A stretch of DNA of 61,580 nucleotides from Gnetum montanum (lineage: Eukaryota; Streptophyta; Gnetopsida; Gnetales; Gnetaceae), in assembly GCA_015680685.1 (NCBI GenBank), contig MNCI01020176.1, positions 50,073 to 111,652 of the forward strand, in the 5' to 3' direction. The notes under the pieces were generated by a model, which was not told where the DNA came from, made no database searches, and was given only the letters and a program-made list of their open reading frames with translations. Below are positions 34,071 to 45,957 of the stretch, piece by piece (positions within the stretch are counted from its first letter, which is position 1; the number at the start of each line of letters is the position of its first letter). Position numbers and translations under genes: made by a program.

Positions 34071-35324
34071 TGAAACACCACAAAATTTTGAGTTTAGTAC
34101 TTCTCCAACAAGAAGCAGGTCCCCAGGGACCCACAGACGACCACAGCTACATCTGGTGTCAAACGTGGCAACTTCGGAGATCAAAATACTTAACTTTCAC
34201 TAAGTATGCAGTCTCAGCATATACGCCGAGCGTATACGCTCAAGTTCACATCCACAACATCTACGCCCAGCGTATATGCCTGACATTCTTAGCATATGCA
34301 CCCAACGTAGACGCCCAATGTACATGCCTGACATGTACGCTCAGCAGGTACAACCAATGTATACACCTAGTATGCAATCCTCGAAGATAGCATGAAAACA
34401 GCACTGCAGAGCAAGATTTGGCACATGGCAACAACCATCAGCATATACGCCCCAGTGTATACGCCCAGTAACCATCAGCGTATACGCCCTAGTGTATACA
34501 CCCAGCAACCATCAGCTTATACGCTTAGCGCCCATAAGATCTATGCCCAAGTTTGCATTCGCCCAGCATGTCTAGCGTATACGCCCAGTGTATACGCCCA
34601 AAGTCTACGCCTGCTTTATACAGCGTATACGCCCAGTAAATGTAACATGTTGTACACTTGTAAATTTTACACTTTTGCACCCGGTCAACGTGCCACATGT
34701 CACCCAACCTAAGTCTAATGTCAAAACATGTATAAAAGCCCCAATTTTGCATGAGATCAAGGTTAGTTGGCAAATTTTAGAGTGCACTAGAGAGCAAAGA
34801 TGCTGAAAAATAGAGCAGAAAACCTTGTACGCTGGACAACCCTGTATGCTAAGCATACAGCCTCTACGCTGTGCCTATAGTGTGAACCAGCCCACAGTCA
34901 TCCTTGCATTCACCGGGGCTTTTCGTTCACCTTGTGTCCCAGCCACAACTGCGTTAGACCGATGCATTGTACTCTCATTTTGAAATGCCATTGTTACATT
35001 TTCTTCCTAAAATCATTTACAGTTTGCATTAATTGTTGTATGTATTCTATTTACGCTCATTTACGTCTACGCTCTATTCGCATCAATTACGCTGTTTACA
35101 CTCTAATTTACGCCTGTTACGTCATTTACGTATAACCCAACGTATAGCACTTCGGTGTACGTTCGGGGAAATCCTTGTCTAATCTGTGTGCGGACCACTC
35201 AAGGTACTCTGCCTTCGTTCATTCCAGCTCACCCTCAGGCAAAGGTAGAGTCTTCTGTGCATGTCTGGTGATCTCATAGTCTCTATTTCCTTCCAGCCGA
35301 AGATCGACAATTTCAGACGGTACA
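34071..35324 (+). repeat. 3' LTR of the Tat-like element
   Basis: Starts TGAAACACCACAAAATTTTG and ends CAGACGGTACA. It holds perfect GCGTATACGC at 34230, 34478, 34575 and 34623 (the first extends to a 14-bp palindrome, 34228-34241) and a TATA box at 34731-34738. GGAAC at 35325-35329 is the right target-site duplication. Confidence 0.9.
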
Positions 35325-37930
35325 GGAACAACTCCTTCACATTGACAAACTAAGCAGTGAATTGTTTGCGTTTGATGTTGAATGCTCGGATAGCATTCTA
35401 TAGCTCTTGGTAGTTACTCATTCTTCTAGCTAGGTCCTCAACCATTGATCATTGATTTGTGAATCAAACTTTGAGGACTTTGAGTTTAGCATTGGTTGTT
35501 TCTAACTTTTGCTTTGTCTTCTTACGATGCTTGAAATCTACCTCATATAAGAGGTATGAGCTAGCCACTTGCTTCTTGAGTTTTGACCTTGGTCTTTCAG
35601 TAGTCAACATTACTAAGTTTCCATAATGGAGGTTGGTGAGTTCCATGTACTTTATCATCTCCTTGATTTGTAGCTCCTTGAGGTGATTTTATACCTTGTT
35701 ATACGTGATCAATCCATAAAAGATGGGTTGCCACACATCACCTCCTTATTGGAGTTGCTAGAGGGTCTCATCAACTTTTTCATTTGTTAGTTGGATCTCT
35801 TTTTCTTGTTAATCTCTTTGAGAAGGCCAACCTAGTCCCTATAGTGGTTCTTGACCCTTTTGAACTTGAGGGCCTTATTTTTCTAGGTAGTGATCTCAAT
35901 TGTTGATTTTTGGTAAAGAGCTCATACTTTCACCATCAAGACATTTCTATTTTCTATAACCAACCTTCTTAGGTCCATGGTTATCTTAGCAAGATGATCC
36001 TATCCTTGTCGCAAGAATTCAACCATTTGGTCCTTCTAAGCTTCAACATTTTGTAGGAGATAACTGTCCTTGATCAAAACTACATTCTCCTTGTGAGTCT
36101 CTGATAAGTCCTTCTTAGTGTTATAAGTCATTACTACTACTATGGACTCGTCAAAGAATGCAATCTCCTTGATGTTCTCAGCCACTTTAATTTTCTCCTA
36201 AAGTTGTAAGGAAGCTTCAACTCTGGTCACGACCTAGCTGACAATAGTGGGATTAACAAGGTAGGTTCTCAATTTTCCAACTTCAACATCCAAGCATTGA
36301 TTTTTAGATGTAGTTGCTTCAAGTTAGTCATTGATGATGATGCACTTGTCCTTAGCCTCCAAAAGTGCTGACTAGGTTGCAGTGATGTTTTTCATAAGGT
36401 TAATGACCTATGGAATTGGTTAACTAACCCCAGCCAGTTGATCCAGCAATTCTTCATGTCAAACTTGGCTAAAGCTTCCACTTGTTTCTACAGATGTTTG
36501 AACATCCTGAAGTGCAACAATATTAGGAACAATATCTGTAGAGTGTTCAATGCTTCACCAAATTTGTCAACCACCATCTCAGCCATTATTTCTTGCCCTT
36601 GGTATTGCATTGCCAAGACAATTACCCCCTCACCTTCCTCTAAGTGCACCGAGAAGGTAGCAGCATTTCCAGAGATCTCTAGAAATTGTTGTTGTCCTAG
36701 AAGGGATACTATTACCTTTGGACACTAGGATTCAATCTTGTGGGTGCTTTCATTTGTTGAGAAGAAAGCATTGGCATTGTATCCTCCAACTAATTGATTG
36801 TACAAGTGACATTGTTCAAATGGCACAATATTGGTCGATAGACAAAGGGATCAACACTCGATCCTGCATGCTACTACTGCAGGAGTTGCTCATGGAGTTT
36901 CTACATGTGCTCCATGGTAGAATGACCTCTAGCGTTGTTTCATGAGTGAGTGGTGGTGGTGTCTGCTTCTCTTTTTGAATTTTTTATGGAACTTTATCTC
37001 TCATCATTTTTACCCAAGAGGTGATAGAAGCATGTCGAAGGGTGTTATTTTAGTATCAGATTATTCCTCCCCATCTACACAATTTGCAAATTAGGCATGG
37101 GAAGAGAAGTGCCTTTTTTCCATGATCATTTTCCTTGAAGTGCTTGTTTATCTTAAGATAGATTAGTTGTGGGAGATTAATTGGAAATTTGTTGCTCAGA
37201 GTGATGCATGCATAGGTAGAAAAGACCATCACCTTACTTGGTCTCATCGTTGGATTGAGGTGATAGGCCACAATCTTGAAATATTCCTTCTTTGCCTTGG
37301 TCAGGTTATCATACTTCTTACAGTCAACCCCATAGCATTGCTGGACCTACTCCTTTTCACCTCTAGGTCTACTTGAGTTGGTATTTCTACTAATGTTTCC
37401 CTAGTTTCCAGCAACCCAATAATCTAAGAGATGGCCTCCACTGAGTAAGACACACTAATGTCCTTGATTTTTACTATGACATTAGGCTACCTATTGTTCC
37501 AAAAGAGGTATGTTTCTGCCATGTACCATTCTCCACGAGAAGTGAGAGTGGGCCACATGGGAGAAATTTGTGGTTGAGTTTTGAATTCTTCTAGAGCAAA
37601 GTCTAAGAAAGGATCAAAGTTCAGCTCTTGGAGAACTAAACTTTGGATCTCCTTGGAACAAATTTACCAAAGGCAAGCATCCATCAAAGTGAGCTTAAGG
37701 TTTGGCCTTGGTCCTAGTGTCTCATCCTAGTGGGATTACTCTGTTTCAGCTTAGGGAATCTATTGGACAAATTCCACTTTGGGATTCTTCTAAAGAGTTC
37801 ATGTTGCATTTGTTTCAATTGCCTGATCTTGGGTTTGCTCTGGCTATTGGCACCTTTCAGTTCTTGGTTGCTTGTCCCTCGATTGGGATGGTCTTGCCCT
37901 AACTTCACATTTTTTACTTGGTCCAGGTAC
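35325..37930 (-). pseudogene. Antisense accessory ORF with coiled coil, main part
   Basis: Read on the minus strand from about 37930: an N-terminal block with FALEEFKTQPQISPMWPTL, EWYMAETYLFWNN and VSYSVEAIS; then KFPINLPQLIYLKINKHFKE with PCLICKLCRWGG (37271-37056). A long helical, Lys/Glu-rich coiled-coil region (about 36430-35460) follows, containing LEATTSKNQCLDVEVGKL and VVVMTYNTKKDLSETHKENV. The frame then crosses the Tat-like insertion into 17148-16880. Stops are frequent. The general plan (folded N-terminal part, coiled-coil tail, antisense in a retroelement) resembles the gene at 23951-28363, but I see no clear sequence match between the two. Such antisense ORFs are reported from Tat-lineage elements; the exact family is unknown to me. 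Confidence 0.55.
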
Positions 37931-39162
37931 CATCTATAATCACAACATGACCAAGAATTAGTGTTTGATATGTAAAATGGAACACTTGGATGCCTTGTGT
38001 CTTTGGATTAGTTACACTTTGGCTAAGTTATGATTATGACAGATTGATTATTTTAGTATTATTTTATTTAGATGGCTGCTAGAGTTTGTTGAAAAGGTTT
38101 AACTATCATGAATTAGAAATTTTAATATTACATTATTAGGTAAACCTTGTGGGAGTTAGAAAATTTTTTAAAAATGTTTCATCAAAAACTTAAGATTTGT
38201 GGCCCCCACAATGTAGAACTCATCTTTGATAGCTATAGGATTGAAGAATAGTGTTAATCGGATAAGTGGTTCATGTGTTATAGGCTCTAAGCTCTAGAAA
38301 TGGCAAAAAGTCCTTGTATGTTTGAGAGAAATGTGTTAAAAATAGTTAAGTGCTATGGCATATATACACAATTTTTATGCTACATTAATGTAATCATGTT
38401 GACAAGGTCGCATTGACATAGGTGGTTGCATCAACAACTATAGGTGAAAATTTTGCACTTTAAAAATCTAAGGAAAAAAAAGAGTTTTGGCATAAAATTG
38501 GAGTTCAAAGGAAGCCAGAAACACCTAGAACATGATGGAATGCATGAAGAGGGTGAGAATATTTATAAAAAAGGAGATTTTTCTAAGAGAATTTTAATTG
38601 AGTGTAAAATTGTATGTAATCGACATGAAGTATGAAGGGTTTGAATGCAAAAATGCCTAAGGAATGAGGAACTTAACTAGACCAACCAAGGAGTATGCAA
38701 GCGGATCCTCCCCATAGCAAGCTCATGCCATCAATGCCCTTGCATGCCCTTAAACTAAGGAGTCCATGGGCCTCATGGATGACTAGTGGTTATGATTAGT
38801 TAAGGATCAAATCAACAAAGAAACTATCAACGAACTTGGACTATATCAAACCAAGACATTGAAACAAACATGAGAAAAGGCAATGAGGTGAGTTATGGAA
38901 AGCATAGGTGGATGAAGTAGAGTGTGGAATGGATTCCTATATCATGGTCACATGAAGTCCCTTGTGGATTTTGTGGTTAATATGACTTGATAATGTCCAT
39001 CATTAGTCCAAATTAAAACCATCCACTACTAGTGACTTCACATTAACACTCTTAGACTAGTCCACCCCCTAGGGCATAAGAACATCCCTAGAGATTAATC
39101 ACCATTCTAAAAAAAGAAGAAAGGAAAAGCAACAACTAAGAAGAGCCTTAGTTAGAAGGGGT
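37931..39162. other. AT-rich flank, nothing recognised
   Basis: I see no gene, repeat array or motif. A 63-residue open frame at 38444-38635 is Lys-rich and looks like chance. Confidence 0.5.
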
Positions 39163-39906
39163 TAAAACACCACAAAATTTGCATATTTTAACCTTGGTAG
39201 CCCCATCTTATGAAACCCAAGGCAAAACTTCATTATAAATGTGAAGATTGTAACTTGTGAGGTGCAATCTCACATAGTTTATACTTTTGGAGCTGAAAAA
39301 TGCCTCCTAAGTGGTCAAAGCCTCATCCCCCAAGTGAAAAAAGTTGTGTAATGTATATTTGGACATGGGGGTTAAAAATGCTTTTTTGGATGTCAAAATT
39401 GACATTTTGATGGGTTTTATAGGGGGTGTAACATTTTCCAAATTGGAGATATCCATAGGGGGTATAACTCACCTACTTGGGGTATAACTCATCTATTAGG
39501 GATGTGGTCCACCTACTCTTAGCATTGGGGGATATGATATCAACCATGCACAATGTGGAAGGGTATAACCTTCCTCTAGCATTGATACTTCATCCCCCAA
39601 GTGTTGATCCAACATGGCCAAGATCTCAACACCACACCAACTTTAGCAAGGATCCTACACATCAACTTTGCTATTGGAAGATCTAGCATGGGTGAAATTC
39701 CCATTTACTATTTTTAGAAAATGAAATGGCTTTGATGCTAGTGGGGTATAACTCTTACCCCATATAGTGACCCCCCTTGATTTGCACAACCACCACACCT
39801 GTGCATGATAGAAATTTGTCATCAATTAGGTAAAATTTGTAGCAATATTAATGGAGAAAAAACCTATAAAACCTAAGTCCCAAATATCATGAAAGGGTTC
39901 CACAAT

Positions 39907-39951
<45 letters not shown>

Positions 39952-40581
39952 NTTTGAGAGCTCTTGCAATTTTGCATACACACAGCTTCTCAAATCCCCT
40001 AGCATGAAATCCCTATAGCCTGTTATCCCTTGTTGAGATTTGTGAGATTGTGGTATCAATGTTGAGCACACGGGAACCCAAAATCCTAGCATTGCCCACT
40101 TTGGTAATCCAAATCCCTCATATTTCTCACCCACGAAATCAACAACACAACAGATCTAGTTTGAGAGTAGCAAAGGTTTGAAAGCATTCGGAGTGACATG
40201 AGCTCTAGTTTGTGGATTTGATTGTAGAAGCTTCAACATGCTCTAAACTCTTGCCCAAGTGAACCCCCCTATTGCACAGGCCATCTTGTACACATTTTTT
40301 GTACCTCCTTTATTCTTTTGAAATAAAGATTATAGTTTTATTTGTATGTAGTTTATTTGTATATTTCATTTTAGCATAATTTCTGTTCCAAATATGTATT
40401 TTTCATTTTATTTTATTTATTCTTATTTTACATTTCATAAGTCCTTGGGTGAACTCCCAGACTATCTAGGGCACCATAGATCTTATTTTTTTGTAGAGGC
40501 CCTAGAGATCCAAGGTCAAGGTTGTTGCACTGGAAATTTCTTGGTTTCTCTAGCAACTAAGGATTTCGGTTGCCATAGTGT
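39163..40581 (+). repeat. LTR of a second Tat-related element
   Basis: Starts TAAAACACCACAAAATTT (TG decayed to TA), the same start as the LTR at 34071. It has a candidate TATA (TATAAAA, 39865-39871). Inverted copies lie at 43850-45280 and 45958-47408. A T-run of about 45 bases with an ambiguous base interrupts it at 39911-39955. The right edge is set by the primer-site-like TGATGCTAAAAGGAGGGCC at 40584-40602, so it is approximate. Confidence 0.7.
39911..39955. repeat. Poly(T) run with one N
   Basis: About 44 T with an ambiguous base at 39952. It is absent from the sister LTRs. Length is probably uncertain in the assembly. Confidence 0.9.
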
Positions 40582-40583
40582 TT

Positions 40584-40602
40584 CTGATGCTAAAAGGAGG
40601 GC
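40584..40602 (+). other. Primer-binding-site-like sequence
   Basis: TGATGCTAAAAGGAGGGCC, a decayed relative of the site at 18391-18411, just inside the LTR. Confidence 0.5.
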
Positions 40603-41342
40603 CTTTGCCTAGTTTTTGCATCTAGAGCTATTTTCCACATTGCTAACATTACCTGCTTTCTCAAAATCTATAATTTTCAGCAAAAAAACCTTTGAATCTT
40701 TAGAACAACCAACACTGCCACTCATACCCCTACAACAAAAACCTCAGCATGGAAGTTGTAGGTGTTTGGGTTTTACATTTTTACAAAACCTACTATGAAT
40801 TTCAAGACCAAAGCTAGCATTGGTGCATTATTGAAACCATTCCCCTTTTTACTACCAAATTCTCCAATGAGGCCAATGTTAGTGGATATCCCACGCAAAC
40901 CTCCATCCCCTCTTGCTATGAATTTTTTCCAACAAAAGCAACATTGATAGCCTTGCCAAAACCTATTTTTGCTTCTTTTTTTTTTCAACTTGCCAAAAGT
41001 AAATCCCCTCTCATCAACATTGCAAAAAAAGGTAGGAATTTCTCTTCTTCCCCCTTTTCTTTTACATTTACTTTCTTAGCATTGGTGGAGTTGCCATTTC
41101 ATCATGCTTGGGGTTTGATACCCACCATTTTCCATTCTTAGTAAAGGGGGTATACCACCTTTGATAGCTACTTACTATTTATAGCTAGTAATCCATTTTA
41201 GCTATTTTTACCTTTTTAACCTTTTATAGATTTCTATTTTTGGAATTCAACCTTTTTATAACCTTGTTAGGTCATTTTAAGCACTTTTTTTACCATGTCA
41301 TTCCAATAATCAACCAAGTTAACTTTCAACTTCACCAACAAC
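40603..41342. other. Leader of the second Tat-related element
   Basis: Lies between the primer-like site and the gag ATG. It contains short frames without motif, and unlike the 18-kb element it lacks the GCGTATACGC palindromes. Confidence 0.5.
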
Positions 41343-43640
41343 ATGTCTGACCAACAGACTGTAAAGGCCTATTACCTCAAAGACCCTGCTATGGTCAAGT
41401 GTAGGTAATCCTTGTGACTTAGGGGGCAAATTCTTGAGTTCTTGGTGATATATAAAGATCACTATATCTTTTTTTATGCCAAGATCCAAGATGGCATGTT
41501 GATTCCATGAATGGAAGTAGAAGCCAAGAGGGAGTATGAACTTATACATTGCAATGGAAAGGAATATATCCTATCCTCGTATGACCAAATACCACTCATT
41601 GATACCTATGCATGCATCCTATCTCATTTGATTAAGATGGATGAGGAGGATGAGAAGGCTAGCTTGAAGGAGCAATAAGAGAAGAAAGATGAGTTCAGGG
41701 TAGACTCTGAGCATGAAAACATCCTAGGTGGGTTTTTTCAACAAATAACCTCCAAAGCCATAGAGCCTACCTTCAACCCCTTTGTCTCCTCTATGGAATA
41801 GATGCCATCATCCTCTACTCCCTCTTACCTGATCATGTTTGGGCCCACATTGGTCATAGCTATGCACCAAACACAATTAGTGTCACAATCCACCACATTC
41901 CACTTTTCCATGCCATTCACCATCCAACCTCAGTCTGTATGACCATTTTTGATGGTTGTGACCACCACTAGCCCTCTAACCACTCAACTAGGATTCACCT
42001 TGGGACCTCAAGCAACCCAAGGATCACACATAACCTTTTTTCCATTTATGCTCCAAATACCATCACAGACATCATTCTCTTTGTTTGGTTCATCGACCAC
42101 CACAATAAGACAACCTCTCCCCTCTATGCCACAATTGATAGTAAGGCCATAGGCCTCCCAACAAATACCATAGCCTTTTGTATAGTCCATGCAACTAAAA
42201 AGTGCAATCTAGGGCTTGGATTAAGCTTTTCAAATGATCTAGAACTTGATAGAAGAGTTGAGGAGGCTCAAGGCCTCTACATCTCAAAGCATTAAAGTCA
42301 TGAACTTTTACTAGGATGATCCCATCAGTCTTGTGATCCCACCTTTAATGCTTCCTCTTGGTGTCCCCATCCTTTAATTTATCAAATACAATTACCAAGG
42401 TGATCCCAATGCTCACCTCATAATCTTTCAATTTGAGTGCTTATTGTTGCAATCATGGCCACACACAATCATAAGGATATTTCCTATGTCCCTTATAGGG
42501 AAGGTGCTTGATTGGTATCATTCCCTATTAAGAGGATCTATATCCTCTCTAGAAGACCTTATATTGCAATTCATTAAATACTTCAAGTACAACTTGAAGC
42601 CTGACACCACACTTGACTAGCTGATGAAGGTCAAGTAGGGACCACTTGAACTAGTGTAGAAGTTCATCCAATGATGGAATAATTTGCTCAAGGAGATACC
42701 AGAACCTATATCGAAAACCCACCTTTTGGCTATATTCAAGGGGATGGTTAATGATTTTATCAAGTCTAAGCTATACTACCTTGATCCATGGTCACTTAAG
42801 CATTCTCCTAGACTAAGAACATAGAGGATGATGTAGAGGTTAGCCATGATCCTACCTACATGGCATACAAAAATGAACACACATAGAGGAATAAGAAGAG
42901 AAGTAAGTAAAACAACATGGTGATAGCAACGGTGGTGAAGGAAACTAAAACAACTAACTCAGGGCCAAGAGCCAATCCACACATGATCCCTACTAACAAC
43001 CGTGATAACCAACCTTCAACATTTAGGGCCATTGCATTGACTACTCCTAGATCCAAAATTGAGCAGAAGGATAAGATGAAATACACTAGATTGCATTTGA
43101 AATCATTTAAGCTCTTAGATTATCTATTGAAGAGTGGGCATATACAATACAAAAAAATAACTGAAATTGCTTGTAAAAAGCATGACAGGCTATGTGAGAT
43201 AACTAAAGACCCCACCTGAGCAATGAAAGATGATCCTCAAGTACCTAAATATTTTAGGCTTGACTACTTTTGCCACTCTCACTAATTACCAGGTCATGAC
43301 ACTGATTTTTGTCTTGCATTGAAGGATGACTTACAAAAGATAATAGATAGGGGAGAATTGGTCCTATATGCTTCTAACCTTGTCCAACTATAGAACTAGT
43401 TGATGCAAGTGTATAAAGACTTATTGAATACCAATAATAGTGCATACATTATATTGGCATTCAATTTTGATGATAATCAGAGGCTTGCAAGGGAACCATT
43501 CATGATTCAAGTACCCTCTTGCAACAAAAGGGGTTCTTCAACTTCCACAAGGTTAAGACCCCCGGATCCCCCCCCCCCCCTTTTTTGTGACGATATCATC
43601 ATGGACATTCCCCAAGGAGCCTTTTGCCATTAGGATGCCC
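41343..43640 (+). pseudogene. Tat-related gag, many stops
   Basis: From the ATG at 41343 the frame parallels the gag at 19128-21600: EYILSSYDQIPLIDTY, LPLGVPIL, YNYQGDPNAHLIIFQFE, WPHTIIRIFPMSLIGKVLDW, YFKYNLKPDTTLD, LLAIFKGMVNDFIKSKLYYL. The cysteine motif FCHSH..PGHDTDFC is at about 43265-43315. The VLDWYHSLL stretch missing in the other copy is present here. More than 15 stops make it a clear pseudogene. The element is truncated after gag: the sequence beyond about 43850 is an LTR in the opposite orientation. Confidence 0.8.
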
Positions 43641-43849
43641 CAGTTCATTACAACCCAAACTATTCCTACCATTGACTAGTGACCCCTAATGATGGCTAAT
43701 GCTATAGCCTCTTCCTCACAAAAAAATAATCACAACCAAAATGGCCCAACCAAGGAGAGGAAGAAGCCTAAGAAAAAGTCTAGCAACAAGAATGACAAGT
43801 AGGCTAAGACATGGAGGAAGTGGATCCACCAAAGACCACTCTCATATCG

Positions 43850-45280
43850 TTAGTACCCATGACCTTTGTTGCAACTAGAAAATTCGATCACTGGAATGAA
43901 GACTAATAAATCTGGTGCACAATAGTCCTCATGCTTAGATCCCCAAGGCCTCCACAAGAAATGGGATCCAAGGTTCCCTGGCTGGTCTAGTAGATCAACT
44001 AGGTATTTATGAAGTGCAAAATGTGGTGATAAGAAAAATAAAATGCTGAAATTGATAACAGATTTGAATAATGCATAAAAAATAAACAAATATATCTTGC
44101 ACACAAAACCAAAAACTTAAAAATTTATTGAGAAAAAATAAAGAATAATTTAGAGAAATGTGTACAAATGGTGCCTATATGGATAGTAGGGGGGTTCACT
44201 TGGATAGGGGTTCAACATATATTAAAGCTGATGCAGTCAACTCCATGACCTAGATGTCATGTCACTTATGATGCTATCGAACCTTCCATGCTACAATCTC
44301 ATATCTACAATGTAGGCTACTATTGGTGGATGAGAAAAATGAAAAATTTGGATGCTAGATTGCTCTACACTAGGGTTTGAGAATCCTAGAAGTATAGTGT
44401 TGACATAAAAAATCGACAAATCTCAAGGTGATAATGCTTCCACACTAGGGTTGAAGAGAATGCAAACATGGGAGATTACAAGAGTGCTTGAAAATGCCCT
44501 AAGTATGGAATCATTGCTTGGAAAATGTATTTATTCTCAATGTATTCAAGTGTCCAAAAGAGTGGAACTTGTAAATGGTATTTGTAGCTAGTTTTTATAG
44601 GTCTTAGGCCATGAATGATGTTGCAAAATGACTATAATTTTTTTGCACAATGGCTGCCAAATTGCTGCAAATTTCTACCTCATTCAGGTGAGATGGGTGC
44701 CCAAATTTGGAAGGTTACCATATATAGTAAGTGCCTTCCCCCCATGGCCATTTCATTTACTATAAATAGCAATAGGGGAACACCTTTCACATTGGAGATG
44801 AAACTTCTATGCTAAGCTCTTCACCATGCTTGCTGAAGTGGCTAGTCAACGTTGGAGTGTATGAAGTATTGAAATTTGACTTTTGTGGGTTAAGGTTTCC
44901 AAGCTAAGCATGTAGTCACCACTTTGGGGAGGAAAGTTTCCAAGCTAAGGGAAAATTCCCCACCTCTCCATGTTTGGGGTAGGTGAGATTTACACCCTTG
45001 CAAGAACTTTTATTGTAGAAAAATGTATACCCCTCATAAAACCCATCAAATTGTCATTTTTTGAATTTCAAAAGGCATTTTTGACTAGATGAATTTTTCA
45101 CTTGGGGAATGAGGCTTTGACCACTTATGAAACATTTTTCTACCCAAAAGTATAAAGTATGAAAAATTGCCCACTGTGGGTTACAATCTTCACATTTAAA
45201 ATGAAGTTTTGCCTAAGGTTTCATGGGGTGAAAGATAGATGATAAATTAGATATAACATGCAAATTTGTATGGTGTTTCA
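43850..45280 (-). repeat. 3' LTR of minus-strand Tat-related element 1
   Basis: Inverted copy of 39163-40581. In element sense it starts TGAAACACCATAC at 45280 and is preceded by the polypurine tract AACAAAGAGGGGCAAT (45281-45296). The left edge is approximate. Together with the copy at 39163 it forms a large inverted repeat around the gag remnant. Confidence 0.7.
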
Positions 45281-45957
45281 ATTGCCCCTCTTTGTTGGTG
45301 TCTAGAGAATTGACCTAAGAGGCATCGACAAAGAATACAAAACACCACTGCATATTATAACACTACAATGCATACAGGCCACATGAGAATTAGGCTACCT
45401 AGGTCACCAAAGTTGCTAGTTTAAGGTCGTGACTAGCCATGGTACTAGTTTAAGGCCCTAGTAGACTATATTTCTAATTTAAGGTCATAGTGGACTGTCA
45501 AAAGTAGGCTTGCTTGTTGATGATTATTAGCTACATGTAGTATGGATTCAAATGGAAATGGTTGACCAGATTGGTTAGCTCATTCCTATCTATGTCAATT
45601 ATTCTAAACACACCATTTCCATAGGCTCTAGTAATAAGAAAGGACCCTTCTTAGTTGGTTGAGAATTTATCTACATGCTCATAGATGACTTTGAGAACTA
45701 GGTTATCCTCCTTAATCATATGCATGGTCAAGTTATGGTGATGTTGTTAATTCTACCTCTCTTGATAGTGTTTGATGTGAGCAAGTGCTTGCATATGTTG
45801 CTCCTCCATTGAGTCTAGGATTTCTGTCCATAACTCCTTATTTTTCTCATCATTGATGAAGTTGGTTAAGACTACTCGAAGTGATAGAACCTATAATTCA
45901 AAAGGTCAAATGACTTCAAAACCATAAACCAAGCTATAAGGGGTTGTGTTACAACAA
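45281..45957 (-). pseudogene. 3' end of Tat-related element 1: integrase C-terminus and 3' UTR repeats
   Basis: The minus strand, right of the LTR, has the polypurine tract, then two to three units with GGCCTTAAACTA-type cores (about 45410-45490). Further right is a frame matching the integrase C-terminal region of 55160-55640 and 32390-32596. The segment stops where the next LTR begins, so the rest of this element was displaced by a second insertion or deleted. Confidence 0.65.

Larger units (their letters stand above)
17149..35324 (+). mobile_element. Tat/Ogre-like Ty3/gypsy element, 18.2 kb, with antisense cargo
   Basis: LTRs of 1239 and 1254 bp flank, in order: leader, gag, protease, tandem repeats, an antisense spliced gene, a palindrome-rich block, tandem repeats, RT, RNase H, a second (archaeal-type) RNase H, integrase, a repeat-rich 3' region and a polypurine tract. 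The two RNase H domains place it near the Tat/Ogre lineage, whose members are very long and often carry extra ORFs. Flanking GGAAT (17144-17148) and GGAAC (35325-35329) are a one-mismatch target-site duplication. All ORFs are broken by stops and several frameshifts, so this copy is dead. Confidence 0.88.

Noticed and set aside
42917-43219. Independent 100-residue gene
   Set aside because: It is the middle of the decayed gag frame that starts at 41343.
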